A stretch of DNA of 64,000 nt from Rhodovastum sp963709085 (GCA_963709085.1 CAVPVB010000023.1:4035-68034), one strand, 5' to 3'; counted from the stretch's first letter, positions 38,989-51,921 are shown. Numbers and translations: made by a program. Notes: generated from the sequence alone by a model not told the origin.

Positions 38989-41926
38989 ATGACCATTCGC
39001 AAGAAACTCATCGAGGTCTCCATTCCGCTGGAGGCGATCAACAAGGCGTCGGCGCGGGAGAAATCGATCCGGCACGGCCATCCCTCCACCCTGCATCTGT
39101 GGTGGGCGCGGCGGCCGTTGGCGGCGTGCCGGGCGGTGCTGTTCGCGCAGCTGGTGGACGATCCCTCGTCCTGGCCCGAGCGGTTTCCGCCCGGGGCGGC
39201 GGAGGAGGCCGAGCGCAAGCGGCTGCACAAGGTGATCGAGGCGCTGGTGCCGTGGGAGGCCTCGAACGACGAGGCGATCCTGAACGAGGCGCGGTGGGAG
39301 ATCGCGCGCAGCGTGGCCTGGGGCCTGGGCGAGGAACCGCCGCCGGCCGGGGACGGCGCCGCGATCCTGGACTATCTGCAGACCAAGGCGCCGCCGGTCT
39401 ACGACCCGTTCTCGGGCGGCGGGTCGATCCCACTGGAGGCGCAGCGGCTGGGCCTGCGCGCCTACGGGTCGGACCTCAATCCGGTGGCGGTGCTGATCGG
39501 CAAGGCGCTGGTGGAGATCCCGCCGAAATTCGCGGGCCGGCCGCCGGTCGAACCCGAAGGCGCGGGCGGAGGCGCGTGCATGGTGAGTTGCGCGCGTGGC
39601 AAGGGCGCGCAGGGGCTGGCCGAGGACGTGCGCTATTACGGAAAATGGATGCGCGACGAGGCGGAGCGGCGCATCGGGCATCTGTATCCGAAGGCGACTG
39701 CTGCCGGACGGGTCGCGAGGCGACGGTGATCGCTTGGCTGTGGGCGCGCACGGTGCGCTCGCCCGGATCCGGCAGCGAAGGGTGCGATGGTGCCGCTGGT
39801 GTCGTCTTTCCTGCTCTCTACCAAAGAGGCGAAGAAAGCGTGGGTGGAGCCGGTGATCGACGCCGGCAGCACCGGATGGGTACCGGTTCGAGGTGCGGAC
39901 TGGGGCGCTGACGAAAGCAGATGAAGAGCGACTGAAGAAGGGACGAAGGGCGCAGCGATGGGCGAACCTTGCATCCTGTCACGGGCGCATCCATCCGTTC
40001 AGACTACATTCGCAACGAAGGCAAGAGCAGGACGGCTTGGGCGTTCGCGACTGATGGCGGTGGTTGCGGAAGGGACCGGTCGCCGCAGTCTACCTGAGCC
40101 CCAACTGCGGAGCAGAGCGGCGTTGCGCAGCCCGAGCGACACCGGCCTGGGAGCCCGAAGGCGATCTGCCGCACAATCCGCGCGGACTTCAAAACACCGA
40201 ATTATGGGATGCACACTTTTGCCTCTCTGTTCACCTCTCGCCAGCTTGTTGCGTTGACCAAATTTTCCGATCTGGTGGCGGAAGCGCGGGGAAGGGTGGA
40301 GGTGGACGCAATGGACGCGGGCCTAGCTCCGCGTTCCGCTCCGCTTCACCAAGGCGGCACTGGCGCCGCTGCGTACGCCGACGCAGTGGCAACATACTTG
40401 GCACTGTGGTCAGCCGGCTTGGGGATAGATGCTCCAATATCTGCTCTTGGGATCTGCGGGATGGGCAAGGCCGAAAACCTGGCATTCGAAACGTCTTCTC
40501 CCGTCAAGCGATCGCGATGACCTGGGATTTCGCAGAGGCAAATCCGCTCTCGGAGATTGCGGCCAGCATCGAATCGAGCATTGGTCGGAATCGCCGATGT
40601 CCTTGAACGTGTGGTGCCGTCGTCGGTTGCCCTGATCGGGAACATTGATGCTCCCAAGAATTATTTTCCGGTTCGACCCGTTGTAGTTTCAACCGATCCT
40701 CCTTACTATGACAACATCGGCTACGCTGATCTGTCGGATTTTTTCTACGTCTGGCTCCGCCGATCGCTCGGTCTTGTATGGCCCGATCTGTTTCGTCGTC
40801 TGACAACGCCAAAGTCCGAAGAACTTGTTGCCACTCCTTACCGTCATGGTGGGAAGGCCGCAGCCGAAGCTTTCTTCATGCAGGGCATGGGTGCGGCGCT
40901 CACGGCGATGCGCAAGGCTGCGACCGACGGCGAGCCACTCAGCGATATATTATGCTTTCAAGCAATCGGAAGCTGGCCGCCGATGGCGTCACCTCCGCCG
41001 GCTGGGCGTCATTTCTGCAGGCGGTCGTCGACGCGGGCTTGGCGTCGACGGCACATGGCCAGTGCGGACGGAACTTAGCAACCGCATGATCGGCAGCGGC
41101 ACCAATGCCCTTGCCTCGTCCATCGTTCTCGTCTGCCGCAAGCGCGATCCTGCCCTGCGATCGCCACCCGTGCCGAGTTCATCCGCGCACTGCGCCGCGA
41201 AATGCCTGACGCCATCGACAACAATCCGCAAGGCTGGCGTCGGCCCGGTGGACATGCAGCAATCGGTCATCGGTCCCGGCATGGGCGTATTCACCCGCTA
41301 CGCCGCGTGCTGGAAGACGACGACAGCGCCATGGGCGTGAAGACCGCGCTGGCGCTGATCAACCGCGTCTGGGAGGAGATCGAGAACGAACTCGACGCCG
41401 ACTTCGATCCGGCGACGCAAGTTGCGCTGGCATGGTTCGCCACCTACGGCTTCGACGCGAAGCTTCGGGCGACTGATCACGCTCGCCAATGCCAAGAACA
41501 TCCCACTCGAGCGCGCTGTTCCGCTCCGGCGTGTTCCAAAACCTGCACGGCCAGGCCGGGCTTGATCCCGCGCGACCGAGCTACCAGCCGACTGGTCGCC
41601 GGCCACCGACAAGATCGTGACGGTCTGGGAGTGCGTGCAGCACACCGCGCGCGTGCTGACCGCGCCGAGGATGGCGGCGCCGACGGCCGCGGCGGCGCTG
41701 GTGGCGCAAATGGGCCGCAAGGCCGACGGATGCGCGCGCGCTCGCCTATCGGCTGTTCGAAATCGCCACGCAAAAGGGCTGGGCGGCCGAGGCGCTGGTC
41801 TACAACGAACTCGCCCAGGAATGGGCGCATCTGGAAGACCTCGCCGCAGCGGGCGCCGGCGCGCGCGACTGCGGCGCGGCGCCAGGCCGCTGTTCGAGCC
41901 GGTTCGTGACGGAGACCGCGCGATGA
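38989..41926 (+). CDS. DUF1156 DNA methyltransferase, frameshifted
   Basis: About 975 residues. The N-terminal DUF1156 signature is clear (LIEVSIPLEAINKASAREKS, then HPSTLHLWWARRPLAACRAV). A methyltransferase SAM-type motif follows (YDPFSGGGSIPLEAQRLGL, residue about 140). The catalytic motif IV is VSTDPPYYDNIGYADLSDFF near 40695, so it should methylate adenine N6 or cytosine N4. The first 700 bases are clean; at least eight frameshifts follow. Its TGA overlaps the next ATG as ATGA (41923-41926). In defence loci the enzyme marks self DNA while its partners act on unmodified phage DNA. Confidence 0.88.
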
Positions 41927-44900
41927 GCCGCCGAGAAGGAAACGCTGCGACGGGTGCAGGACGCGCTGTTCCATCTGCGCAAGGGCCTCGCCCCCTTCGT
42001 CGAGGCGCGGATGAAGGCGCGCACGGCGCACACTGGCTTGCGCTATGCCAGCCGCGCCGCCGGCGGCTCCCCGACGCGCCGCTCGACGCCTATGGCCTGC
42101 TGAAGACCATGATCGACAGTGGCGCGAGGTGTTCGACGAGCTTTCGGCCGCAACGACAAGCACCGCGCCCGCAATTTCGTCTCGACGGCGCTGGAGGCGC
42201 GCAACGCCACCTCGCATCTGTCGCTTGCCGCTCGCAGGACGACGAGGCGCTGCGCTACCTCGACGCGATGCACCAGCTGCTCCGGCTGGTGAAGGCGCCC
42301 GCAGGCGGAAATCGCCGAGCTGAAGCGGCTGTACGATGACGCAGCGCGATGGCTGGCGTCGCACCGGCGCCGACGCCGACGCCGGCAGCGCCGCGTGCCG
42401 GCCGCCCGACGCTCGGACCTGCCTCCGACTGAAGGCAGCCGGCAAGGCGCTGAGGCCCTGGATCGAGGTGGCGCTGCCGCACCCGGACGTGCTCGCCAAC
42501 CGCTTCAAGGAAGCCGAGTTCGCCGCCGACCTGTTCGCCGTCGATGCCGGCCATGCGTCAGCGACGATTATGCGACGCCGGCAGAGCTTCTTCCGCATCA
42601 CCTTCCTGACCGAGGGGCTGAAGCGCGTGCTGCGCGGCGGCCTGCAGCGCCTCGCGCGGCCCGGCGGCGACCCGGTGATCGGCCTGCAGACCGCCTTCGG
42701 CGGCGGCAAGACGCATACGATGCTGGCCGTCTACCATCTGGCCAAGGCCGCGCGACCTCGACGCGCGCTCGCACGGCATGTCGCGGCGCTGGTCGGCAAG
42801 GTCGGCGTGGACGGCATGGAAGCGCCCGCAGGATCGCGGTGTTCGTCGGCTCCTCCGAAGGGCACCGACGTGTCGCTGAAGCTGAAGGACGGGCCGCAGG
42901 TCCATACGCTCTGGGGCTACATCGCCTGGCGGCTGGCCGGCGACGCCGGGCCTGAAGCTGGTCGCCGAGGCCGAGGCGGCGCGCACCAATCCCGGCTCGG
43001 AACTGATGGTCGAGGTGTTCCGGCTCGCCGGGCCGAGCGTGATCCTGCTCGACGAGCTGGTGGCGTTCGCGCGGCAGCTTGCCGGACGACCGGTTCGAGG
43101 CGTTCCTGTCGTTCATCCAGTCGCTGACCGAGGCGGCGAAGATGGTGCCGGACGCGCTGATCGTCGGCTCGCTGCCGGAGAGCGCACGCCGAGGCCGGCG
43201 GCGAGAAGGGCGTGGCAGGCGCTGCTGCGGCTGGAGAAGGTGTTCGGCCGCGTGCAGTCGCCCTGGCTGCCGGCCTCCGGCGACGAGACCTACGAGATCA
43301 TCCGCCGCCGGCTGTTCCAGCCGCTCGATGCCGATGGCGAGCGGGCGCGCGACGAGACGGTGAAGGCGTTCCACGACCTGTACCGCAAGAACCCCGCCGA
43401 GTTTCCGCCGGAGACGAAGGAAGCAGCGCTACCTGGAGCTGCTGCGCCTGTCCTACCCGATCCACCCGGAACTGTTCGACCGGCTGTCGAAGGATTGGGC
43501 CGAGCCTGGAGAAATTCCAGCGCACGCGCGGCGTGCTGCGCTTCATGGCGAACGTGGTCGGCGTGCTGTGGCAGGCGCAGACGCAGCGATCCGCTGATCA
43601 CGCCGGCTCGCGTGCCGGTGGCGCATGAGCGGGTGCGCGCGAGCGTGCTGTATCCGCTCGATCCCGGCCTTCGGCGCCGTCGTGGACAAGGAAGTCGACG
43701 GCGACGGCTCGCTGCCGGCGCGCATGGAGGCCAACCCGTCGCGCCGCATCTCGCAGATGCGGGCGGCGACACGCGCGGCGCGCGCCGTGTTCCTGTGCTC
43801 GGCGCCGCTGGTCGGCCAGCCGAATGCCGGCCTGACCGGGCAAGGGCTGCGGCTGGCCTGCGCCGAGCCCGGCGATCAGCTCGCGATTTTCGGCGAGGCG
43901 CTGCGGGAGCTGACCGAGCGCGCGACCTATCTTTACGAGGAGGCGGGCCGCTACTGGTTCTCGACCCAGCCGACCCTGAACCGCGCTGGCGGAAGATCGG
44001 GCCAAGGCGCCTGCCCGATGCACGAGGTGGACGCGGCGATCGCCGAGGTGCTGCGCGACGGATGGCGCGACCAAGGGCGGCTTCCATCGCGTGTTCGCCG
44101 CGCCCGACGATCCGATCGGCGATCGACGAGGCGCAGGCGCTGTCGCTGGTGATCCTCGGGCCCGTCAACGCCGCATGCCGGCAAAGGCGTGCACGAAGTC
44201 CGCGGCGACGGATGCCGTGACCGAGGCGCTGACGCGCTGCCGCGCGTCGCAGCGGCGGTTTCGCAACACGCTGCTGTTCGTCGGCGGCCGACGAGGCGCA
44301 GCTCGGCACGGCGCGCGAGGTGATGCGCAAGGCGATGGCCTGGGCGTCGATCGTCGAGGACAACCGGCTTCCAGCAGCAGATGACCAAGGCGCAGGCGAC
44401 CGACGCGGGGGACAAGGCCAAGACACATGGCGATGGCGCGTCGCCGGGCGGTGCGGGCCGCATGGAGCCATGTGCTTCTACCCGATGCAAGCAGCGACGA
44501 CGCCGGGCAAGCCCTTCGACCTTGAGCACATCCTGATCTCGGCGCGGGAACGCGCCGCAATCCCAGTGTCGTCTACGAGAAGGCCAAGGCGGACGGGATC
44601 GCCCTGGAGAAGCTGGGCGGGGAACGGCTGTGGCTGGCGCTCAAGCCGATCTGGCCCGACGATCGGGCCGCATCTGCCGGTCGCCGAAATCGCCGAGTGG
44701 TTCGGCACCTATGTGTATCTGCCGAAGTTGCGTGATCGGGTGGTGCTGGACGGTGCGATCCGCGATGCAGTGGCGAAGCTGGATCCGCAATTCGGCTACG
44801 CCGATGCCGTCGACGCCGCGGCCGGCCGGTATCGGAATCTGGTCTGGGGCCGCAACCCGCCGGAGTTTCTGGCAGAGGGTGCCGTGGTGGTGCGGGCCGC

Positions 44901-45267
44901 CGAGGCCCTGGAGCAGCTTGCGGACGATGTGCCGAAGCCTCGCTCCGCCCTGCCGCCGGGCCTGGATACACCCCCGCCGTTTCGGCCTGGTGGCGACACA
45001 CCGCCCGCGCTGCCGGCCCAACACCGCAAGCCGCGGCGGTTCTATGGTTCGGTGGAACTCGACCTGGTTCGGCCGGTGAAGAACGTCGAAGCGATCGTAA
45101 ACGCGGTCGTCGCCGAGTTGCAGCGTACGCGCGGCGCGACGGTAACGCTGACGCTGGAGATCGCGGCCGAAGCCCCAGATGGGTTCGATGAAGGAGATGT
45201 CGGGGTGGTGCGGGACAACACGAAGCAACTGAAGTTCCGCGCGGAGGCAACCGGCTTTTCGGAATGA
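41923..45267 (+). CDS. DUF499 ATPase with N-terminal Swt1-type HEPN domain, frameshifted
   Basis: About 1105 residues. The N-terminal 115 residues form a HEPN domain: LFHLRKGLAPFVEARMKA, LDAYGLLKTMID, and EARNATSHLSL with the RNxxxH motif (Arg at 42200-42202, His at 42215-42217). The DUF499 part has Walker A GLQTAFGGGKTHTMLAVY (residue about 260) and Walker B PSVILLDELVAFARQL. The C-terminus (FYGSVELDLVRPVKNVEAIV) is typical. Numerous one-base insertions break the frame between 41930 and 44650. Likely an ATP-driven complex with the DUF1156 methyltransferase and helicase; the HEPN domain could give RNase activity on infection. This last step is inferred. Confidence 0.85.
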
Positions 45268-45637
45268 CATGGTGGCTCGTGTAGCCGTCGGCGAGTGAAC
45301 CAAAGATGGCGCACGCGAGACACGGCAGGAAAAGTAGTTCCTGGACGCATGTTCGATCAGGAGGGCGCGCTGCCGACACTATGATGGACGCATCGGCAGC
45401 CAGAATTGCGCGGCGACAGTCAGGCTGAATCTGATCCCGCACTGGCGTGCAACTCGGCCGCCAACGAATTCATCCGAGAGATCGCCGGCGTGACGATTAC
45501 CAGGCTGCAAATGAACATCGGCAACTATGGAATTGATAGATCGCCCGATGCCAGCGCTACGGCGAATCATTCTCATAATCACAGAACAACAGTAACATGT
45601 GTGCTGCGTACCTCAAGGTCGGTTCGTTACCTCTGAT
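45268..45637. other. Gap between convergent operons
   Basis: This stretch separates the ends of the plus-strand block A and the minus-strand block B. No gene is supported. I found no strong hairpin with a T-run, although two terminators would be expected. The DNA is less GC-rich from 45460 to 45640. Confidence 0.4.
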
Positions 45638-46654
45638 TTAATCGGCGCGGATGGAAAGCATTGTATATATTCTTCCTAGTAACTCGATCTCTGCGAGCGA
45701 AGCCGGCTCAAGATGGCTGAGCGTGTTGCGAAGGTCGCGCAACGCTTCCAAGCTGCGTCGAAGTTGAGATCGGGGCGGCTCACCTGCTTGTCGCAATTGC
45801 GCGCAGAGGTGTTTTAATTCGAGATGTTCAGCCACCAAGACTGTCTTGGGTGGACGGCCATCTGCTTCGGGTGCTAGATGAGGCATCCGCCAACGTGCCG
45901 AATGAGCCTGCACGATCTGCAATCGAAGTCTCTCAATGTCGCGGAGGAGCGCTGCGTGTTGCGCGCGCCAGAGCTCGAACACAGGATGCGCCACCTCAAT
46001 CCCAACTGCTGTCGCATACTCGGCAAAGCGCCGCGGATCGCCCAGCACGGCGTCGGGCGCGGCCATCCAACGGTCCAGCATCTCCAGAGCGTCAGTCTGC
46101 GGCAGCCGTCCACTCGCCATTTCGACTGCCATCTCGATTCGGAGCCGCCCGAGCGGGCCACTTTCGCCTGCGGTCGCACCAGCGTAGCGGGCGGCGACCT
46201 CCAGGTCGATTTGTCCGAGCGGTTCGGCCTGGTGCTCGACGACGTTCGAGCCCTTTTCCGCGCGGCGCGACAGCGGGCAATGGGATGGCCAGGAGCGGCC
46301 GACGCGACGGCGGGGCACCACGTGCGCGTTCAGCCATCCGCTCTGCTTCAGTTGTCCAGGCAGCGGCCCGTTCTTCCACAACGCCGTCCACCCACCACGT
46401 GCCAGCAGGCAAGTCGTCTGTCTCCGCCACCCCGAGGGCTGCCTCACGACGCAGTATTCCGGAAGGGTGAAGTTGCGGATCATCGTAGATAACGCGGAGT
46501 GTGTATCTCGCCGAAGCCCCAACACATCCTCGACTGCACGCCGGAAACCGGACGGTGGCGCGCCGTACAGCAGGCATTGCCGACCGTCATCAAGGTCCGC
46601 GACAACCTTTGCAACGAGTGCCGCGGGACCAGGCAGGTGCCAAGTCTCGATCAC
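45638..46654 (-). CDS. HEPN-motif protein, second gene of block B, frameshifted
   Basis: About 338 residues from a GTG that overlaps the upstream stop (GTGA, 46651-46654). The N-terminus (IETWHLPGPAALVAKVVADL, DDGRQCLLYGAPPSGFRRA) resembles a P-loop start but lacks GKT/S. The middle is read in another frame (VIYDDPQLHPSGILRREAAL, AGTWWVDGVVEERAAAWTTE), with breaks near 46515 and 46260. The C-terminal helical domain ends LRDLRNTLSHLEPASLAEIE: RNTLSH fits the HEPN ribonuclease motif R-N-x-x-x-H (Arg 45728-45730, His 45713-45715). I infer an RNase effector controlled by the large ATPase. The family as a whole is not one I can name. Confidence 0.6.
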   Translation of the reverse strand: MIETWHLPGPAALVAKVVADLDDGRQCLLYGAPPSGFRRAVEDVLGLRRDTHSALSTMIRNFTLPEYCVVRQPSGWRRQTTCLLARGGWTALWKNGPLPGQLKQSGWLNAHVVPRRRVGRSWPSHCPLSRRAEKGSNVVEHQAEPLGQIDLEVAARYAGATAGESGPLGRLRIEMAVEMASGRLPQTDALEMLDRWMAAPDAVLGDPRRFAEYATAVGIEVAHPVFELWRAQHAALLRDIERLRLQIVQAHSARWRMPHLAPEADGRPPKTVLVAEHLELKHLCAQLRQAGEPPRSQLRRSLEALRDLRNTLSHLEPASLAEIELLGRIYTMLSIRAD

Positions 46655-49600
46655 GCCGTTCCATTGGCATAGAGGCGCCGCAACGCAAGCCGTAATTCCC
46701 GCCGGAGGGCCAGCCCGTTCGGGCCGCGGAAAACGTGACCTACGAGCTCGCCCCAGGCAACCACCCTGGCAACTTCCTCCGGGTCGGTGCCGGCATATGT
46801 CGTGACCGCCGCCAGATCCACTGACTCATTTTCCAACCGCCCCTCTTCCACCTCGGCCAGCGCATGAAGCCCCCGCAGCACCTGCGGAAGCGCGGCAATT
46901 TCGGCTAATGGTCCGGGGCCCATCTCTTTGGAGAGCAAGCGCCCCGCCAGCGCATCCGAGTTGCCCGCGCGTTCAGGGTCCGAGAGTCGCTCGAGCCGAT
47001 CAAGGAGCAGATCCCAGCCGCCCGTCACGTCCAGCACCGCGTCCGTCGTCATCTGATGCGGGTTGTGATCGGCGAGCCAAAGATCCACATCCATCCGGCT
47101 CCAAGGGCCAGCGGTCAGTTCCACGACCCGCGTCACTGGTATCCCCCCTCTCTAGCACAGCGCGTCGGCCGGGATCGCTAACCCAATGCCAAGCTCGAGT
47201 GGCATCAGCAACGAACAACACGCGCGTTTGAGGGGTATCGCGGAGTGGCACGGTGAAGCGGCGACGCGCCTCCTCGACCCAGGACGCATCCCAGTCGGCA
47301 TCTGGAGGCACGAGGTAGACAAGCAGACCGGCAGGAGCCTTCCTGGCTGCGAAGCTATCGAGAGCATCGACGAACCTATCGCGCTGGAAGGGCGCACCCA
47401 TGATCTGCGGCGTTGCACTGAAGCTGCGCCGCACCCGCGCGATCCGGCACGCTTCCTCGACGGCTCCCTTCCAGCCATCGATGTTCGCAAGCGCGGTGCC
47501 GGCAAGCACGACCGCCCCGCCACCGATGGACGTCAACAGATGCCCTTCCTGTCGCGCCGTGAGCAAGCTGGGTCGCCCGTTGATGAGGCGACGGGTCTCC
47601 AGCGGGTCGCTTTCCGGCGGAGCGGGCCTTGCTGCAAAAGCAGCGATCTGCTGCAAGACCTCAGCTTGATTGCCGATCAGATGGGCAAGATTGGCGCTGC
47701 GCAACGCGTAATGTGTCCCTGCGACACCGCGGAGCAGGCCGAGTTCCACCATCTCGTCAAGCAACGCTTCAAACGCGTCGTCGCCGAACTCGGCGGGGAA
47801 GCCGGCAGGCTCACGCCTCGGCTGCGAAGTCGCGCAAAGTTCCTTTATCGATCCCGGTCGCCAGCAGCGCCGGTTCATCTATGCTAAAGCTTGCGACCAG
47901 AAGTGTGATCAGGTTGTAGCGTTGGTCGAGCTCAAGCGTGATCCGGAAGCGTTCAAACGCCGCCTTGCGTACCTCGGACAAATCGAGCACCCGCTCAACA
48001 TCCTCCATGCGGACCGGCCAGGGCGGGCCACCACCGCCCGATTGCTGCCTAAGAATGCGCAGTAGCCGCTGGCATACGACCTGGATCAGGCTGGGATAAT
48101 AGTTGGCAAAAGCAAGGATGCGAGAGACAACCGAATCGTCCATGCGATAGCCGAGCGCGGCGAATGGCCAGCGCACCAGTTCCTCCGCCTGACGCCGCTC
48201 ATCTCCGCCGGAGCAGCGGCCCGACGACAAGTGGCGTTCCTAAATGAGCCAAAGGACTATTCGGATCCCGGGCAAGCTTCTGCACATTCTTCAGCCCGGC
48301 GAAGACTGGCTTAAAGCGCCGGTCTGACTCCACGGCCATCGTGCGAAGCGCCTCGGTCACAGCGAAACGGCCCGCACGATCCTGTATGAAGAACTCGTCG
48401 GCCTCGTCTAATAAAAGCAGGATGCGACGCGTTGTCTTGCCGTTCAGCCAGTTCCGGACTGCGGTCCGGAAGGCGCGAACACGGTCGCCCGACCCTGCTT
48501 GCGGAAACGACACCCCAGCGCGCATGAGTTCCTCTGTAAGCAGCGCCCACAACTCGGCCGGCGGATGCCTCAACCCGATTTCCGCGATGCTGATGTATCG
48601 GGCGATGGTGTCAGGTTGCTCGGCCGCCGCCCGCTCCACCTGCCGCAGCACGGCGGTCTTTCCCAGCTGGCGGCCGCCATAGATCAGGTGCGTAAACTCT
48701 CCGCCGCGTTCCGCAACCGCCCGAAGCTCACGCGCGCGGCCGAAGAACATCTCGGGCGCGGGAGTTCCCGTGTCTGCCCACGGACGGGTATCCGTAAAGG
48801 GGAGTACACACGCGAAAAGTGCAGGCAGCCTGCCTTCCTTGAGCATGCCGAGGTGTAGCGCGAGGATCTCGTCGAGGACGATAGTGGAGCGCAGACGCTC
48901 TAGTCGCGCCAGCGATGCCAACCGTCGGCGCTGTTCGTTGTCAAGCTGACCAAGGTACAACACGATCGTCGGTCCACCGCTCGCCACGGTGGCGGCCAAT
49001 GCCTGCGATAATTCGTCGGCGCCGCCCTTCTGCCATAGGCACAGAAGCGTGTAAGCACCATTCGCTTCGGAACCGAACTGCGGGAGAGCGGCTGTTCCCC
49101 GGTCTCGCAGCGGCCGCACGTGCAGTTGGAAACGGGCTTCGGTAACACCCTTCTTTGGCGCGGCGAAGTTAGGCAGGTCAGGGTCAGTAAAGCCGAGCGA
49201 GGCGACAAGCCTCAGCAGGGAGTCCCGCAAAGGATCACCACGGTCGCGAACGCAGTCGACCCATGCTTTCGCTAGCGCCGCAAGATCGGCAGAATGTTCG
49301 TCAGGGCTCAGTTCAGGCGGTGGCGCGAAGCTGCTTTCAGCTATCGCACTCATGACCGCGCGGCCGCTGCGCAGCCATTTGGCCAGTCGCTCAGCGCGGG
49401 CAGGGAAAAAGGCGTCGAACGCTTGCTCCACCGCAATCGGGCGGCCGGTTTCCAGCGGCTCGCCGGCTTCCAGCCGCTCGACCAAATCTTCGGCCAGTGC
49501 GAACTGCCCGGATTCCAGCAGACCGTCGATTCGGTCCCGATCCGCTAGGCTAAGCCCGCGCAAGGTTCCGAGTTTGCTTTGGATACGGGCCCGGACTGCG

Positions 49601-51921
49601 TCAGCCCGCTTATGCAGCGTCTCGTGAGCTCTCCCGATCTCGCTTTTCGCTTCCTGGAACCATATCTCGGCAATGACAGGTTCTGCCGCTTCGATCTCCG
49701 TACGTACACGCCGAAGCCGTTCAGAGAGTTCCTGCGCCTGACCGGTATCAAGGCGGCCGGTGCGTTCCGCCTCCTCGACCTCGGAACGCGTGCGCTCGAG
49801 TAAGGCGAGCCTCGTCTGCCTTTCGTGCCTCGACGGTGTGGCGCAGTTCGCGTTGTAGTCTTGGCGCGCCATCAGCCTCGCTCATAAGACCGATCGCGAG
49901 CTCGGCGCCGACATAGTCGGCGATTGCGATGCGCAAGCGCGCGCAGTCAGATGGCGAAGGCGGGTCGCCCGCCGCGATTGTTTCCAGTTCATTGGACAGG
50001 GCTGCTGGCAACGGGCGAACTCGCGTCCAGTCGCGGGCGAGACGGACACCGGTCGCAGGGAGCAAATCACGGCCCAGCAATTCATCAATTGTAGCCGCGG
50101 CACGCTGCGGCGCCTTGCCTTCCAGGACCTCCCGAAGCCTTGCCAGGATCGCGAGCGCGACAGGGGCAGTGGAAGCTGCGGAGCCATGCACGCGTGCGAG
50201 GTCCGCCTGCGCTGCGTCGATCTGCATCCGGAGCTGGTTGCGCAATTCCGCAATGGGGCCTCTGCGGGAGGTATCGCCCTGCGAAGGGGCACGCTTAACT
50301 AGCGCGAGCCAACCACGCAGCCGCAGCACCGCTTCCTGCGCGGCACCCTGCATCTCGCGATAAGCCGGCCCTTCGATGGGCGAGCGGCGCGCCGCGGCGA
50401 CACCCCGCACCTGGCGCTCAACTTCCCGGATACTTTCTTCAACATCGACCTTAGCAAGGAAGCTGCGGACCTCGCCAGCACGCGATATGGTACCTTGCAT
50501 CGCCACCTGAATAGGCGCCCCGAACGGGCCACCTGGCCGCAGCATCTCGCGCCACACGTTTGTTGCCGCCGCATAGCGGATGCTGCGGGCGAGCTGCGCT
50601 TGGTGCCAATCCGAAATCTCCGCCTGGGCCCGATTGAGTTCCTGCTGCCACGCCTCCTCGCTCACGAGCGCTGCCATCACGTCGGGCGCGGAAACCAGCG
50701 CGGTGCCGGCAACGGGAGACTGAGCCATGATCCTAGCCATGTCACGCAGTGAGGGGAGTGGCTGCGCCATCGCGCCGTCGCTCGGCGCGTTGGAGAGGAC
50801 TGCCAGCAGGGCGGTCTGGTCGGCACCCGGTGCAGAAGCGCCAGTGTGATTGCCGCGGGCAGCAGCAGCATATGAGCCGGTAGCACGAACTCCGGTCCCA
50901 CTCCGTCGGCTTGTAAAGCCGACAGGGCCGCACCGCATCGTCGCGGACCCGATCGTCTATCTCGCCATTGCCGTCAGCGACCAGGGACATCGCGGCCAGC
51001 GAAATTGCAGCGACGAAGAGAGGTGTCTCGCCCCCGATCCCGCTGGCCTCTAACAATGCCTCGGCCAGTCCGATTCGGTTCGAGTTGAGCGCCGACCACA
51101 GCGCCGTGAGGCTCTCGGAGCGCTCGGCAACCGGTGAAGCCAATGCTTGATCTTTGGCTGGCGGCAGGGCCGGCGATGCAACCCGCGGATCACAACCAAA
51201 ATCGGAGGTCGTGGAAAGCGGTGCTTGCTCGTGAGCCTCGGGGCCGCTTTGAGAGGTTGCCGCGGCTTCGCTGGGCCCTTTGGTTTGCGGGGCGGAACAG
51301 GCTGCCTCGATGGGGATGTTCGCCGCCTCAGGTGAGGCGACGACAACAGAACGTCTCGACCGACGCCGATGGGGTCGCGGCAACACAAGATCCGTCGGCA
51401 GGGACCGGGTCGGCAGGTGTCGGACCAACAGGCTCCTGCGAAGGTGGCTCTGGTGAAGTGGACGCGGCACCATGTACATGCACCGCAATCCATAGTCTAA
51501 CTTCCTGTTCGGCTGCTACTGCAGCGGCGTGTGCTGCCTTCGCGTCAGTGCCGTGCCGGACGATCGCGTCGAAGTCGTCCACCCCCCGTGCTACATCAAG
51601 AGCACGCTTCGCCGTATCAAGCCGCGCCGCCGCCTGGCCAACTTCGGCAGCGAGTTGCTCAAGCCGGGCGAGGTCGTCCTCGCCGATGGAACCCGACAGG
51701 ATCTCCTCTGCGCCAGCGATCCCAGGGAAGGCCGCAAGCGCGGTAGCTATACGGCCAGCGAGAGCCATCCGATGCTCTTCTTCCGCATTGCGAACTGATG
51801 AGGCGACTGCCATGGCGAGGCTTGCCAGGAGGTCGAGATCGTTCAGGATGGGCCGATCAGCGGTCGCCATCTTTCCAGCTAGACGGCGCAACTCGGCAAG
51901 TTGATTCTCGGATGATATCAC
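46651..51921 (-). CDS. Very large STAND-like P-loop ATPase, first gene of block B, frameshifted
   Basis: About 1750 residues from a GTG at 51921. Order: helical/coiled-coil N-terminus (ARLEQLAAEVGQAAARLDTA), Pro/Ala-rich linker (residues about 190-270), long helical region with coiled coils (ERTRSEVEEAERTGRLDTGQ), then an ATPase with MFFGRARELRAVAERGG, Walker A LIYGGRQLGKTAVLRQV (about 1080) and Walker B TRRILLLLDEADEFF (about 1165). A winged-helix-like segment follows (LLDEMVELGLLRGVAGTHYA), then a C-terminal domain (LVYLVPPDADWDASWVEEAR). About six frameshifts. The GRxxEL-Walker A arrangement is that of STAND sensors. It overlaps the HEPN gene by four bases, so the pair should act as sensor and effector. 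Confidence 0.65.
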
